Of a DNA stretch of 64,000 bases, positions 23,013 through 34,106 are shown piece by piece. The position numbers were made by a program, and so were the translations under genes. Under the pieces are notes generated by a model. That model was given only the letters and a program-made list of their open reading frames with translations. It searched no databases and was not told the DNA's origin. Position 1 is the stretch's first letter. The number at the start of each line of letters is the position of its first letter. The stretch comes from Deroplatys truncata (lineage: Eukaryota > Arthropoda > Insecta > Mantodea > Mantidae): the NCBI GenBank assembly GCA_030765065.1, contig CM060978.1:60969421-61033420 (forward strand). Direction: 5' to 3'.

Positions 23013-23436
23013 TGATGCATCATTTGTCTAACGAAGGAGGGTTTTTTGTGGATGTTTATTGTTGTGTACCACAACAGGGCAAGAATGAAGTAATGTGTAA
23101 ATTAATATTTAGATGAGATATTATGGATGGCACGACACGCACTAACTTCTGCCATTGTATGCTACCTCCCTGCGGTATTGATGTAAAATTGTGGTATTAG
23201 TGGAGAAAAATCTAAGCACGCTAGTGCGCTTCTTCAAGTGTGCACGACCCGAACATTTCATAAGGTAAATACATCATACCAGTTGCACATGCGCAGAAGC
23301 TCCTTAAAACATGCATAAGTGAAGATGTGCTAAGGACCCTATTGCCAGTGCTTCCCTAAGTTTAGAGGAGTAGATTTAAACGCAATCCTTTAGGTGTTCA
23401 CGTGCTCTTACGCGGCAGCCGCCTGATAGAGAGAAA
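23013..23436. other. no recognised feature
   Basis: Unassigned DNA before the family A copy that begins near 23437. Ends with a GAGA-rich run. Confidence 0.4.
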
Positions 23437-23912
23437 GAGAGAAAAAGTACTTTACAAAAAGGTCCGTGTGTAAAAAACGAAAAGTTTGTTAAGCACCAAA
23501 CTTCGTTTTTAAGTTGAGTATCTTCGAACTATGAGCCGAAGATTTTGGAGAAAATCCCCTCATCCCAAACTACCCTTTACGTTGAAAAATGTTCCAACAT
23601 TCTCATTCTCTTAAAGACGACTCCAGGGATTTTTTATTAAAGTACCACATGTTTAAGATGTTTTCATAACGAATGAAATGCATACCTAGATTTTTTGGGG
23701 TTAGTCTGTGAAGCCCTCTTCACTCTTAGTGACTTTTGCGTAATTGTTCAACAAAAAAAAATTAGACAAATAATGTATATCTCGTTAAAGGCACATAATT
23801 TATTCAATTTTTATAAATACTCACTTATACTTTTCTAAATTGGAAGCCGTTATTCTTTTCTCTTACCTTTATCGTGGTCATGCAAAGAGCATAGAATTTC
23901 AAAACCATCACA
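23437..23912 (+). mobile_element. diverged family A copy, left part
   Basis: GAAAAAGTACTTTACAAAAAGG, GTCCGTGTG, CACCAAACTTCG and CATGCAAAGAGCATAGAATT follow family order. It stops within the CACATAGCAACC block and resumes at 24800. Confidence 0.65.
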
Positions 23913-24799
23913 TTAATACCTTAATTATTGGCAGGAGTATATAGGTAATTAAATAAAGAAATAATAGTAAGAATGATAAATAATTGGAATAAATAATTTC
24001 CGTATATTAAATTAAGGTATGTCATGGGTATGCGTTAAAATAATTGTCCGGAGAAAACGTTCTTAGCGAGTTATTGAGAAAAGTGGTTAGAACACATTAG
24101 TTTAAAATTCTTAGAATCCAGTTAGAGTTTAGTTTAGTACGTTTGCAAAGTAACGTAGAACAAAATTCTCAAATTAGAAAAGTAAGTGAAATTCTAAAAG
24201 TTCAGCAGGCATGGCTTAGCAAGTGTATCAGATATGCGTACGTAAGAGTTTATGTTTGGACCGCGTATGAAGTAACGTTGGTGGAAGTAGCGATAGCTAG
24301 ACGGACCTTAAGTTAATAAATGCTCGTGCATTCTAATCAGAGACACTCTTCTCTTCGGATACACTCGTGACTGGCGTGTGACTTATTCTCGTGTGTAATG
24401 TTCTAGGTTGTGTAGCACATAGGTACGCGCCGGTGGTAGAAATATTTAGCGGCAATTGTGAGGGACCTTTCCGAGTAATATTTCTGCAATTTACGGCACC
24501 TGGCGCTTCCTTTAATTATTGTTATAGAAGTAATTTAAGTCGTAAATTCAACAATCGGCGACTCTTCTCAAACTGAACATTTTAACCGACATTACAATTT
24601 ATCAGCTAACTAAACTGTCTTATTTGTTTAAAACACATTCACGCATACCCTGAGATAACTCGTCGTTTTACCACTGTAGCACGAGGCAATGCAGAACGAG
24701 CTACGAGATTATGACATTATAAAATTCTTCAACAAACAGGTAACGTTAAAAGTTAACAACATTTGAAGCTAAGGTAGCAACATCAAAATCATCTTGGTG
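23913..24799 (+). mobile_element. LTR-like insertion splitting a family A copy
   Basis: About 887 bases that are foreign to family A and cleanly bounded by it. Contains an AATAAATGCTCGTG poly(A)-type block near 24316 and ends with CTTGGTGCGACACC, which looks like a retrotransposon primer-binding start (TGG after the LTR). ACAT occurs at both junctions as a possible short target duplication. There is no coding sequence and TG/CA termini are not obvious. It could be a solo LTR or another non-coding insertion. Confidence 0.4.
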
Positions 24800-24985
24800 C
24801 GACACCGATTCAACATAGCAACACGCTCTTTAAAAATCTGACTATCGCATTGCCTACCATATCACAACGAAGTATATAAATGTGAATTGAAATTTTGTCT
24901 AGAAACAATAGAATACGTTTTTATAAGAATAGTTAGTAAAGGAGTGAATAGAGAAGGTCATGTGAGTGCAACACATCAGGTTTGT
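24800..24985 (+). mobile_element. diverged family A copy, right part
   Basis: Resumes with CATAGCAACACGCTC, CTGACTATCGC and GAATAGAGAAGGTCATGTG, ending ACACATCAGGTTTG. It completes the copy begun at 23437. Confidence 0.65.
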
Positions 24986-25445
24986 TTTAAAGTAGAGGCG
25001 AATATTTCCTGTAGACACAAAGTCCTTCTATAAAATACGATTACGACGACAATTCGCTTAATTTCCTACTATAACTCAAAAAGAGAGGAACGGAAGGAAG
25101 GAGGAAGAGAAAAGATAAACAGAAGGAAGACGGAAACAAGATAAGGTTTGTTGTAATGAACACAACTCACCGAATGTATTGGAAATCGAACTGAAGATCT
25201 TATCTGGTGTACCAAAGCATCTGGCCGTTGGGCGCAAGTTTTACTGCGGCTGTGAACTTTGTGGCCTTCTACAACGAGGTCATCGCTTTGTATCCCATTG
25301 GGTTCTATATACCTGAAATACCGCAAAGGATACATTACAACTTACTATTGGAAGAAAAATCCTGTGTTGCATTTACGCGATTTTATCTAGACACTAGTTT
25401 ATTATTAAGCTTACAAACTATTCCTATTAGACCTTCTATTATTCA
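24986..25445. other. no recognised gene
   Basis: Open frames of 87-88 codons on opposite strands (25069-25335 and 25207-25470) without recognisable domains. Purine-rich GGAAGGAAGGAGGAAG run near 25092. Confidence 0.4.
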
Positions 25446-26277
25446 TTATTACTTTGTCTATTACCTATAGTAAGTGGGGTAAGTATTGCATTTCAACCGA
25501 AAATTTCGACGTTGAGATTTCACCGAAAATACGTGTTTTGAGCTGGCCTAAATTCAAATAAAGAATTTTAGAAATATGCGTGAGTTTGCGCTTTGTCTGT
25601 GAACAGCATAACTCAAAAAAAAAACCGCATACATACCAAATTTGGTATTTGAGTTTACTATCTTCCAAATATGCGACAAGAAGATTTTCAAGAAAATCCC
25701 CACCGCTGACTCCCCTTTACATAGAACTACTTTCGAAAATTTTGATTTTCTCAAAAATAACTAATTATTTTGAATAACATGTATGTTTAAGATGTTCTCA
25801 TGGCAAATAAAATGCATATCTTGAATTTTCTGGAACTTCCCCAAAGTCTCTTCATTCTGAATTTTACTGCACAAAAACACACAAAGTATTATTACACAAA
25901 AGATAAGATCTCGATAAAACACACAATTTATGTCATATACATTTTTTCTTTTTAGTCGAGTGAACCATTTCCGAGATATTCCTTTTTATTTGATTGAATT
26001 TTCCTATGGTTATACTTTTTCTCAAATGGAAATTCGTTATTCATTTTTTCCTTTTCTATGTCTTGGACATACAAAGAGAATGGAATGCTCCACATAGCAA
26101 CCAGGTCTTAAAAGATTTGACTATCGCTTAAAGCCTCCATATTCCCCTTGCACCTACAAGAAAATTAGCAATACGTTTCTGCAAATGTATATTTCGATTA
26201 ACAAGAGAATAAGTGTTTGCACAAATAGTTTGTACGAGAGTAGAGAAAGTCATGTGAGTGCAGCACATCAGATTTTT
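25446..26277 (+). mobile_element. family A element, near full-length
   Basis: Left end TTATTACTTTGTCTATTACC, right end CACATCAGATTTTT. No long CA tract. It ends in the T run of an older minus copy that continues from 26278. Confidence 0.8.
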
Positions 26278-26342
26278 ACTATCTGCTTCATTAAATCGAG
26301 ATAAACCGTTGTAGAAACAGCTACATTACACATTTCTTTATA
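26278..26342 (-). mobile_element. older family A copy, segment 1
   Basis: TATCTGCTTCATTAAATCGAG and AGCTACATTACACATTTC match the minus reading of the older subfamily near its right end. It is cut by a mariner at 26343 and resumes at 27247. Confidence 0.6.
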
Positions 26343-27244
26343 CGAGGGCTGATCAATAAAGACTGAGACTGATTTTTTTTCACAGATATTTATTACTCCA
26401 TTTCAATGTTGACATGATCTTTTTCAAAGTAGTACCCTCCTAACAGAATGCACTTTTTATAGCGTCTCTGCTAGTCCTCAAACACATGGTGCAGGCCATT
26501 CTTTGTCAGGTCTTTGAGAATCGCCTCACTTTTCTTTAGCACTGCTTTAGTGCTCTCAAATCGAATGCCCCGGAGCTTTGCCTTTAGTAATGGGAATAAA
26601 CAGAAATCACAAGGGGTAAGACCGGGGCTGTAAGGGGATGCGGCACACAGGTAATGTTGAATTTAGCCAAAAATTCCTGGACTTGATTTGCGACGTGAGG
26701 GCGCGCGTTGCCGTAATGAAGTCGCCACCCATTCCGATGATGTTCTGGACATTTCCTTGTAATGTGCTTCCTCAGTGTAGTCAATACAGACTTGTAGTAG
26801 CTGCTGTAACAGTAGTGTGAGGGGGGGGAACTGCATGCTGGTAAATGATTCCATTCCGAAACAACAGGCCCACCTTGCTTAGCACAGAGGACTCGCCCTT
26901 CTTTGAAGTCCTTGAACCACGTAAACACCGTTGCACGAGGTAGTGCATCTTCACCGTATGCTTGCTTCAGCTTTTCGAAAGTTTCAAGGCTGTATGATTT
27001 AAGCGAAAATAAAATTTTATTGCGCTGTATTGCTCCTCTCGTGTCACCTCATTTTTTGGGATGCGATATTCAAGTAGGGTCAACAATATACAGCATTACT
27101 ACCAACCTACCGTCACGAGAGTGCTGTCGCTTATGGACATTATACATGAAACCCTGCTCTTTTCAAGTATTCGTGGTAGAGACATAAAACTATCAAGGAA
27201 ACCACAGAAAAAAATCAGACTCAGTCTTTATTTATCAGCCCTCG
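26343..27244 (-). mobile_element. mariner element with terminal inverted repeats, internally deleted
   Basis: Ends CGAGGGCTGATCAATAAAGA and the inverted TCTTTATTTATCAGCCCTCG match over about 40 bases and are flanked by TA (26341-26342 and 27245-27246), the normal mariner target duplication. At 902 bases it is shorter than the 1.2-1.3 kb of complete mariners. It lies inside an ancient family A copy, whose sequence continues on both sides. Confidence 0.88.
26380..27000 (-). pseudogene. mariner transposase, deleted and mutated
   Basis: Minus-strand reading: an N-terminal segment from about 26985 (KLKQAYGEDALPRA, then TVFTWFKDFKEGR) of the helix-turn-helix region; then a large deletion that removes the first catalytic Asp; then HYGNARPHVANQVQEFL, where the usual D of the second catalytic motif (DNARPH) is Gly; then a frameshift; then SPGLTPCDF, where the third catalytic Asp position is also Gly. 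The C-terminus follows (KAKLRGIRFES, RRYKKC, YYFEK). All three catalytic residues are lost or changed, so it cannot be active. Confidence 0.85.
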
Positions 27245-27246
27245 TA

Positions 27247-27769
27247 GACACAAAGGGAATAGCCACAGTAAAAAGAACTAGACGCTATTAGCTGACCTTA
27301 AGATTCCATACTCATTCCATCACAATGTGAGAAACAAATGAATATCGACAGGACTTTAAAAAAAGAATTACAAAGTATAAAAATCGAGCCGTAACAACGG
27401 ATATCTTGGAAATGGCTAATGACACAAATGTATTTAAAATAAAGTGTGTATTTTAAAGGGTTATACATTTCTTGTAAAGTACGTTTTCGTCTATCACTTA
27501 ACATTCATCAGTTATACAAGATTATACAAAATTCCTTTCGAATACAGAGGACTTCAAACGCTATCCACAGAAAATTATAGATATACATTTTATTTGCATG
27601 TAAGTATCTTTAGTAAATGGTATTTTGATAAAAACTGTTAGCTATTTTTAGAAAATAAAAACTTTCGAAAATCTTACGTGTAAAGTGTAGTTTGAGGTAG
27701 GGGAATTTTCTTAGTGCCGCATCTTTGGATGATACTGAACTTCAACACCAGATACATAATAGACGGACA
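27247..27769 (-). mobile_element. older family A copy, segment 2
   Basis: GAAATGGCTAATGACACAAAT, TTCGTCTATCACTTAACATTC and TGCCGCATCTTTGGATGATAC match the minus reading. It ends at AGACGGACA, where a younger plus copy starts, and the copy resumes at 28617. Confidence 0.7.
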
Positions 27770-28616
27770 TTTTTACTTTCTCTATTACGTATAGTAAGTA
27801 GGGGAAGTATTGTATTCCACCCAAAAATTCGATACCGAGATTTCACCGGAAATACATGTTTTGAGACCCCCTGAATCCAAAAGAAAGCATTTTTGGAAAC
27901 ATGTCCGTGTGTGTGTTTGTGAACAGCATAACTCAGAAACGTACAGTCGGATAAACACCAATTTTGGTATTTAGGTTCAGTATCTTCCAGAGATGCGACA
28001 CAGAGATTTTCAAGAAAATCCCCACACCACAGATTACCCTTTACGTGGAACATTTTTCGAAAAGTTCAAAAATGGCTGTAATGATTTTGATTAAATTATC
28101 ATACCTTTTAAGATAGATTTATGACAAATGAAATATATATCTTGAATTTTTTGGGAATGCCTTCAAAAGTATTCTTCATTCTGAACGACTTTTGCATAAC
28201 TGGTAAACCATAAGAGATAGACAAAGTTTTACTACAAAAAATATGTAGATCGCGATAAAATAAACAATTTATATCATATACATTTTTGTTGTTGAGTGAA
28301 CCATTTTCAAGATATAGGGTGTTATTCCCTTAAATTTTCCAATACTTATACTTTTTCTCAAATGGGAATTCGTTATTAATTTTTTTTCTTGTCCTGGTAA
28401 GCAAAGGGAATGGAATACTCCACATAGCAACCAGCTCTTAAAATATTTGACTATCGCTTCAAGCCCACCAATTACCCTTGCACCTACAAGAAAATTAGCA
28501 ATTAAATTAACATCTCGATATCTTGATTAAGATGAAGCATATGGAGAATAAGCGTTTGTAAAAATAGTTTGTACAAGAGTGGAAATAGTCATGCGAGTGT
28601 AACACATCAGATTTTT
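27770..28616 (+). mobile_element. family A element, young full-length copy
   Basis: Complete from TTTTTACTTTCTCTATTACG to ACACATCAGATTTTTTTT. It is inserted in a T run of the older minus copy: GGACA on the left and CTGAAACAAATATC on the right join to give the expected family sequence. Internal TG tract short. Confidence 0.9.
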
Positions 28617-28745
28617 TTTTCTGAAACAAATATCTTTTTTGTGTTCAGGGGTCTCAAAACATGTACTTCCAGTGAAATCTCGGTATGAAATTTTTGGATG
28701 GATTGCAATACCTTCCCTACCTATTAGCCTACGTAGTGGAGATTA
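28617..28745 (-). mobile_element. older family A copy, segment 3 (end)
   Basis: GTTCAGGGGTCTCAAAACATG, TTCCAGTGAAATCTCGGTATG, ending GCCTACGTAGTGGAGA. This is the left end of the element that starts at 26278, now in three pieces. Confidence 0.75.
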
Positions 28746-28838
28746 AAGGTTAGTTTAGGGTTGGGTGATTTCCTTGCAAACTTTCGTGTCGCGTCCTCGA
28801 AAGATATTGAACTTGAATACCGGGTTTGATATTTATAG
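28746..28838 (-). mobile_element. another older family A copy, part before the SINE
   Basis: GTTGGGTGATTTCCTTGC, TTCGTGTCGCGTCC and GAATACCGGGTTTGATATT match family A; the copy continues after the SINE at 29350. Its last 16 bases (28823-28838) are the left target duplication. Confidence 0.7.
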
Positions 28839-29349
28839 AGCATATAACGGAGATGGACACCTTGCGCTTTATAACCACGTTAGATTTGTAGCGGCTTCCA
28901 CCCAACAGGAGGGGATAAAGTGAAGGAAACACAGGGGGCTATAGGCCGCAGGCAGTGAGGCTACACAGACGCGTGGAATTCAGTTCATGGCTCGAATACT
29001 CGTCTCACTATTAGAGGTTCCCAAAGAGGGCAATGAACGTCCCGTGCAACCAAGCAGCCCTCTAGTGCCACGAGGGATACTCTTTCTTGGAGCAAGCATC
29101 CGGGCCATCTGGCAGTTACCACTGCACACCACCAAACATAGAAGGCCACCTTAAATATGATAGGGGAACGGAATGAAAGGGAATTGAAGGAAAGGAAATC
29201 GTGGTAGATTAGAGATCACCCCAGGTTCACTTATCGACCAGGGAAAACCACGAAAACCCCAAGGTCAGAGTGGGCATTCGACGCGTATGGAAACAGGGAT
29301 CTCCAAATGCGCGCCTCACTCTTTACCGCGGAGCCAACTTGCTGGTTAA
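28839..29349 (-). mobile_element. 511-bp tRNA-headed SINE with 16-bp target duplication
   Basis: Flanked by a perfect duplication GGTTTGATATTTATAG at 28823-28838 and 29350-29365, the mark of target-primed retrotransposition. The minus strand starts with a tRNA-like head (TTGGCTCCGCGGTAAAG as A-box region, then a mutated B box GGAGATCCC). Next come the shared module TTTTCGTGGTTTTCCC and a long body including TTGCTCCAAGAAAGAGTATCC and GAGGGCTGCTTGGTTGC. The body is shared with 34693-34985. There is no protein-coding content; it would have depended on a LINE for mobilisation. Confidence 0.88.
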
Positions 29350-29508
29350 GGTTTGATATTTATAGGAATTAATTTTTCAGCTATGCTGTTCACTCATACA
29401 CATACTTATGGATATAGAAGGGTATAGAGGAGACACAAAACATGTATTTCCGGTGAAATCTCGACATTAAATTTTTGTGCGCTCTACCTACTAGGAACGT
29501 AGTAAATA
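29350..29508 (-). mobile_element. older family A copy, part after the SINE
   Basis: Right target duplication, then TTCAGCTATGCTGTTCACTC, ACATGTATTTCCGGTGAAATC and CTAGGAACGTAGTAAATAAAG. This is the left end of the copy interrupted by the SINE. Confidence 0.75.
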
Positions 29509-29512
29509 AAGG

Positions 29513-30049
29513 AAAAAATCTGATGTGTTACACTCACATGACTTTCTCTACTCTTGTACAAACGATTTTTACAACGCTTATTTTCCATCTACTTCATGTT
29601 AATCAAGATATTGAGATGTTAATCTTATTGCTAATTTTCTTGTAGACGCAAGGGGAATTGGTAGGCTTTAAGTGATAGTCAAATATTTTAAGAGCTGGTT
29701 GTTATGTGCAGTACTCCATTCTCTTTGCATTACGAGGACAAAAAAATTGATAACGAATTTGAGAAAACGTATGTAAAGGGTAATCTGGGATGGGGTATTT
29801 TCTTAAAAAGCTTCGTGTCGCATCTCTGGAAGATACTGAACCTAAATACCAAGTTTGGTGTTTATCCGATTGTTCGTTTTTGAGTTGCTATGCTGTTCAC
29901 AGACACACACATACGGACATGTTTCCAAAAGTGCTTTTTTGGATTCAGGGGGCGTCAAAACAAATATTTTCGGTGAAATCTCGATATCGAATTTTTGGGT
30001 AGAATGCAATACTTTCCCTACTTACTATACGTAGTATAGAAAGTAAAAA
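29513..30049 (-). mobile_element. family A element with internal deletion
   Basis: Both ends intact (AAAAATCTGATGTG... and ...GTAGTATAGAAAGTAAAAA), but about 300 bases between GAATTTGAGAAAACG and TGTAAAGGGTAATCTGG are missing, giving 537 bases. Confidence 0.85.
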
Positions 30050-30880
30050 TCATAGTAATAAATATTTAGAAGATACGCCATATTTTCTGTTATGATACAA
30101 GGGGTAAAAGTGGGGTTTTACTTTGTGAGCAGAAATGTGCTTGGATTGCGAGCAAAATAAACCCACTTTTAACATGTGTGGCATATACTATTTTTAGACC
30201 CTTCGAATTTGTAAAATATCAATAATATTATATCGATTCCTGGAATTAAGAGATATCACGTTTTGAGCGCTGTTCTTGAAACAAGAGAAATGACGTTAAA
30301 GAAGCAGATGTCAGATGTTTGGATGTTTTACTGATTCGCTAGCAGTTATTTTCAGTAAAATTATTTTTATCATGTTTTGCCTTGAACTAAGCAATGTAGC
30401 GAATGCTATATGATACTGCTTTCTGGATTTTTTGGGCAAGTACTTCTAGTGTGAGTCTTTCTGTTGCTTCTGTAATTTTACTTGGCTCTTCCATTTTAGT
30501 TTCTTCTGAATTCGTAACTTCCACCATTTAATCTTTATGTAGGTTACAGTACATAAAGGAATAACGTTTTGGAATGCACAAGGCTGCCAATATAACGTAT
30601 GGATTAATTCTACAACGAAGTGCCATAAATTGAAGAATGACGATTTTGACCATAATGCGAGCGCCACGAGAAATTAATCATGTTAAAAGACATTATGAAA
30701 AGTAAAACATAATCAAACCAATTCGAGTTATTAAACATGAGCAAATACAAAGGGTAATTACCATGTGATTGGACTTGAAACCAAAATTGGTCACAGCTTC
30801 TACCTCGTGTGCATGTGTTAGAAGTTTTACTTTTAGGCTATAATGTCTAAACATTCTGTTATTTACCAGTTAGCAGAAAA
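30050..30880. other. no recognised feature
   Basis: AT-rich DNA. The frame at 30446-30667 on the minus strand is rich in K and Q and shows no domain. Confidence 0.4.
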
Positions 30881-31055
30881 CTGCGGGATGGCTCAGGCGG
30901 TAAAGTCTATAGCCCGCATTCGGGAGGTCTCGGGTTCAAATCTCGTGGGCCGAAGAATCTGTGAGGTTTTTTCGTGGTTTTCCTCAGTCGCCAAAGTAAA
31001 TACCGGATTGGATATTAGTACTACGACCCAAAGTCCCACCTTAAGTCTAAAACAA
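30881..31055 (+). mobile_element. tRNA-derived SINE, type 1, copy 1
   Basis: A box TGGCTCAGGCGGT (30889-30901) and B box GGGTTCAAATCT (30932-30943) at normal tRNA spacing. These are followed by the shared module TTTTTTCGTGGTTTTCC and AGTAAATACCGGATTGGATA, ending near CTTAAGTCTAAAACAATAA. Homologous to 43807-43990. The anticodon arm region does not fold into a functional tRNA that I can see, so it is a SINE and not a tRNA gene. Confidence 0.8.
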
Positions 31056-31510
31056 TAATAAAATGAAAAAGCGATAATAGCGAATATTATCCCATCTATC
31101 TTCAGACAGTGTAAACAGTTAGACTGGACGGCACACTGCACGGCACGAAGCAGAAGATCCGGCTGGTGTCTCTGTGGGCAGTGACGAAACAAGGTAGCAT
31201 TTTCAGGGATGAGACCTAGAAGGATAATTATCCGCCTTTCTGTGTGATGGCGGCGCTTGGACTGGACGGCACACTGTCATCTGCACGGCTGAAACAGGTG
31301 GTTACAGGAATGAGACCTAGAAGGCTAATTATCCGCCTTTCTGTGTGAGAGCGGCGATTTACTGGACGGCACCCTAATGCCATCTGCACGGCACGAAGCA
31401 GAAGATTCGGTAGCTATGCGCTAAGGTCTCTGGTGGTTACAGGGATGAGAGTTATCCACCAACAGATCCGTCGCGATATGACCAAGGAGTTAAAGCAACG
31501 TAAAATAAAA
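31056..31510 (+). repeat. repeat family C copy 1, with three internal tandem units
   Basis: Homologous to 46125-46410. Contains three diverged tandem units each starting ACTGGACGGCAC (about 31133, 31259 and 31364), with shared blocks GGGATGAGACCTAGAAGG and TTATCCGCCTTTCTGTGTGA. It ends ACAGATCCGTCGCGATATGACC and AATAAAATAGAGAGAGAG. The AATAAA plus (GA)n end looks like a retroposon tail. No coding sequence recognised. Confidence 0.65.
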
Positions 31511-31523
31511 TAGAGAGAGAGAA

Positions 31524-32364
31524 AAAATCTGATGTGTTACACTCACATGACTTTCTCTACTCTTGTACAAACTATTTTTACAAACGCTTATTTTCCATCT
31601 ACTTCATGTTAATCAAGATATTGAGATGTTATTCTTATTGCTAATTTTCTTGTAGATGCAAGGGGAACTGGTAGGCTTTAAGCGATAGTCAAATATTTTA
31701 AGAGCTGGTTGCTATGTGGAGTATTCCATTTTCTTTGCATTACCAGGACAAAAAAATTGAATAACGAGTTTGAGAAAAGTATAAGTATTGGAAAATTTAA
31801 GGGAATAACAAGCAATAATTCGAAAATGGTTCAATCAACAAGAAAAATGTATATGACATAAATTGTGTATTTTAACGCGATCTACATTATTTGTGTAGTA
31901 AAATTTTGTCTACCTCTTATGGTTTATCAGTTATGCAAAAGTTGTTTACAATGAAGAATACTTTTGGAGACATCCCCAGAAAATTCGAGATATACATTTC
32001 ATTTGGCATGAAAATATCTTGAATATATAATACTTTAATCAAAATCTTTCTAGCCATTTCTAAGAAAATTAAAATTTTCGAAAAATGTTCCATGTAAAGG
32101 TAGTCTGGTGTGGGGGGATTTTCTTGAAAACCTTTATGTCGCATCTCTGGAAGATACTAAACCTAAATACCAAGTTTGGTGTTTATCCGACTGTTCGTTT
32201 CTGAGTTATGCTGTTCACAGACACACACGGACATGTTTCCAAAAATGCTTTTTTTCGATTCAGGGGGCCTCAAAACATGTATTTCCGGTGAAATCTCGGT
32301 ATCGAACTTTTGGATGGAGTACAATACGTCCCCTACTTACTATACGTAGTAGAGAAAGTAAAAA
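31524..32364 (-). mobile_element. family A element, full-length
   Basis: AAAAATCTGATGTGTTACAC to GTAGTAGAGAAAGTAAAAA, complete internal order, very short CA tract (about 32217-32228). It adjoins the (GA)n tail of family C. Confidence 0.9.
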
Positions 32365-33194
32365 GATAAGAGTTGAACGGAGAATAGAAAAAATGTGGAG
32401 AGGGGAAGAGTGAGAGAGATCTTCATTTAACCATATATAGCGTGCAGAGCTATCATTTCTGCTTTATAGGTTCTATTAACTCCCGTATATGTATCTCCGC
32501 CCATGACCCATTAAGAAGTAACTAAGCATTTTGAGAGTGTTTATTTTCCCTGTAGAGAAGGCGTTTTTATTGACAAAGGAACGGCATCCTCAGATATCAC
32601 GATGTTGTGCAATAAATACCTGTCTTCTTTTCACTTTACCACAATTTAATGAGTTTTGGCCCATTTATATTCCGTAACTACGTCATTAATTTTTGTTTTC
32701 CTTCTCTCTTTTCAGACCCACCCTTCTCTCCAGAGAGAAAAAGTAAAAATAATAATGTACGCCTGGAGGTAAACCGATTTGAGTATTAGATTTTGTTCAG
32801 AGCTATATGAAGTTAAAATTCCACCCTTACAGTAAGCGGTCAGTGCTCTTGAAAAGAAGGGAATAGCTAATCGGATTATGTTCGTGTGAGAGAGATAGAA
32901 AGATATAAGCTGGTGATACAGAAGGTTAGTTTTTGAAACTAGTTAAAAATTAATAATCACACAGTATTAGCCACCTGTCCGTTCTTTAATCCTTTGTTAC
33001 TTTTGAGCTTTATTTGCTGTGTAAAGAAATAGTAACGTGACCCAGCGGTACACTCCGCGACAAAGATGTTTCAGCGGTTTCTTAAAATATCCGCCAAACC
33101 TGAGCACGCAGACTTATTTGCTGCAAAATATACATTTAAAGATATGACTCCATTATCGAGCGAGACATAAGGCATGTTTTTTAAATAAGTACTG
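32365..33194. other. no recognised feature
   Basis: AT-rich spacer with a GAGAGAGATAGAAAGATA run near 32889. No gene seen. Confidence 0.4.
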
Positions 33195-33267
33195 ATATTT
33201 TTTTTTAAAAAAATAAAACAGCTTTATTTTCCAAATACTTTATCATCATTCATTACTTTACCTTATA
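33195..33267 (-). pseudogene. mariner remnant copy b, 3' end
   Basis: The minus strand of this segment matches 13510-13570 (AAAGTAATGAATGATGATAAAG, TATTTGGAAAATAA). The rest of the same remnant lies beyond the family A copy, at 34107. Confidence 0.7.
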
Positions 33268-34106
33268 TTTTTACTTTCTCTACTACGTATAGTAAATAGG
33301 GGAAGTATGTATTCCAACCACAAATTCGATACCGAGATTTCACCGGAAATATATGTTTTGAGACTTCCTGAATCCAAAAAAAGCATTTTTGGAAACATGT
33401 CCGTGTGTGTGTCTGTGTACAGCATAACTTAGAAACGAACAGTCGGATAACACCAAACTTGGTATTTAGGTTCAGTATCTTCCAGAGATGCGACACGAAG
33501 GTTTTCAAGAAAGTCCTCCCAACTCAAGACTCCCTTTACATGGGACATTTTCGAAAACTTTAATTTTCTCAAAAATGGCTCTAACGATTTTGATTAAAAT
33601 ATCATATGTTTAAGATATTTTCATGACAAATGAAATGTATATCTCGGATTTTCTGGGAATGTCTCCAAAAGTATTCTTCATTGTGAACGACTTTTGCATA
33701 ACTGGTAAACCATAAGATATAGACAATATTTTACTACACAAAAAATGTAGATCGCGTTAAAATACACAATTTATGTCATACATTTCTTTTTTTGAGTGAA
33801 CCATTTTCGAGATATTGCTTGTTATTCCCTTAAATTTTCCAACACATACTTTTTCTCAAATTCGTTATTCATTTTTTTTTGTCCTGGTAATGCAAAGCGA
33901 ATGGAATACTGCACATAGCAACCAGCTCTTAAAATATTTGATTGTCGCTTAAAGTCTTCCAATTCCCCTTGAATATACATGAAAATTAGCAATAAGTTTA
34001 ACGTCTTGATATCTCGATTAACATGAAGCATATGGAGAATAAGCGTTTGTAAAAATAGTTTGTACAAAGTAGAGAAAGTCATGTGAGTGTATGACATCAG
34101 ATTTTT
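33268..34106 (+). mobile_element. family A element inserted in a mariner remnant
   Basis: Full copy from TTTTTACTTTCTCTACTACG to GACATCAGATTTTTTT. Both flanks belong to one mariner remnant, so the empty site can be inferred: ACCTTATA, a T run, AACATAATTACC. Confidence 0.9.

Noticed and set aside
28617..28745. Long terminal inverted repeats of about 110 bases for family A, suggested by inverted left-end pieces next to right ends at 5334, 28617 and 51103.
   Set aside because: At each place the inverted piece is the remainder of an older copy into which the element inserted; the rest of that copy is found on the other side.
30881..30955. Possible tRNA gene because A and B boxes are well formed.
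   Set aside because: It continues into a SINE body present elsewhere, and the stem regions do not give a convincing cloverleaf.
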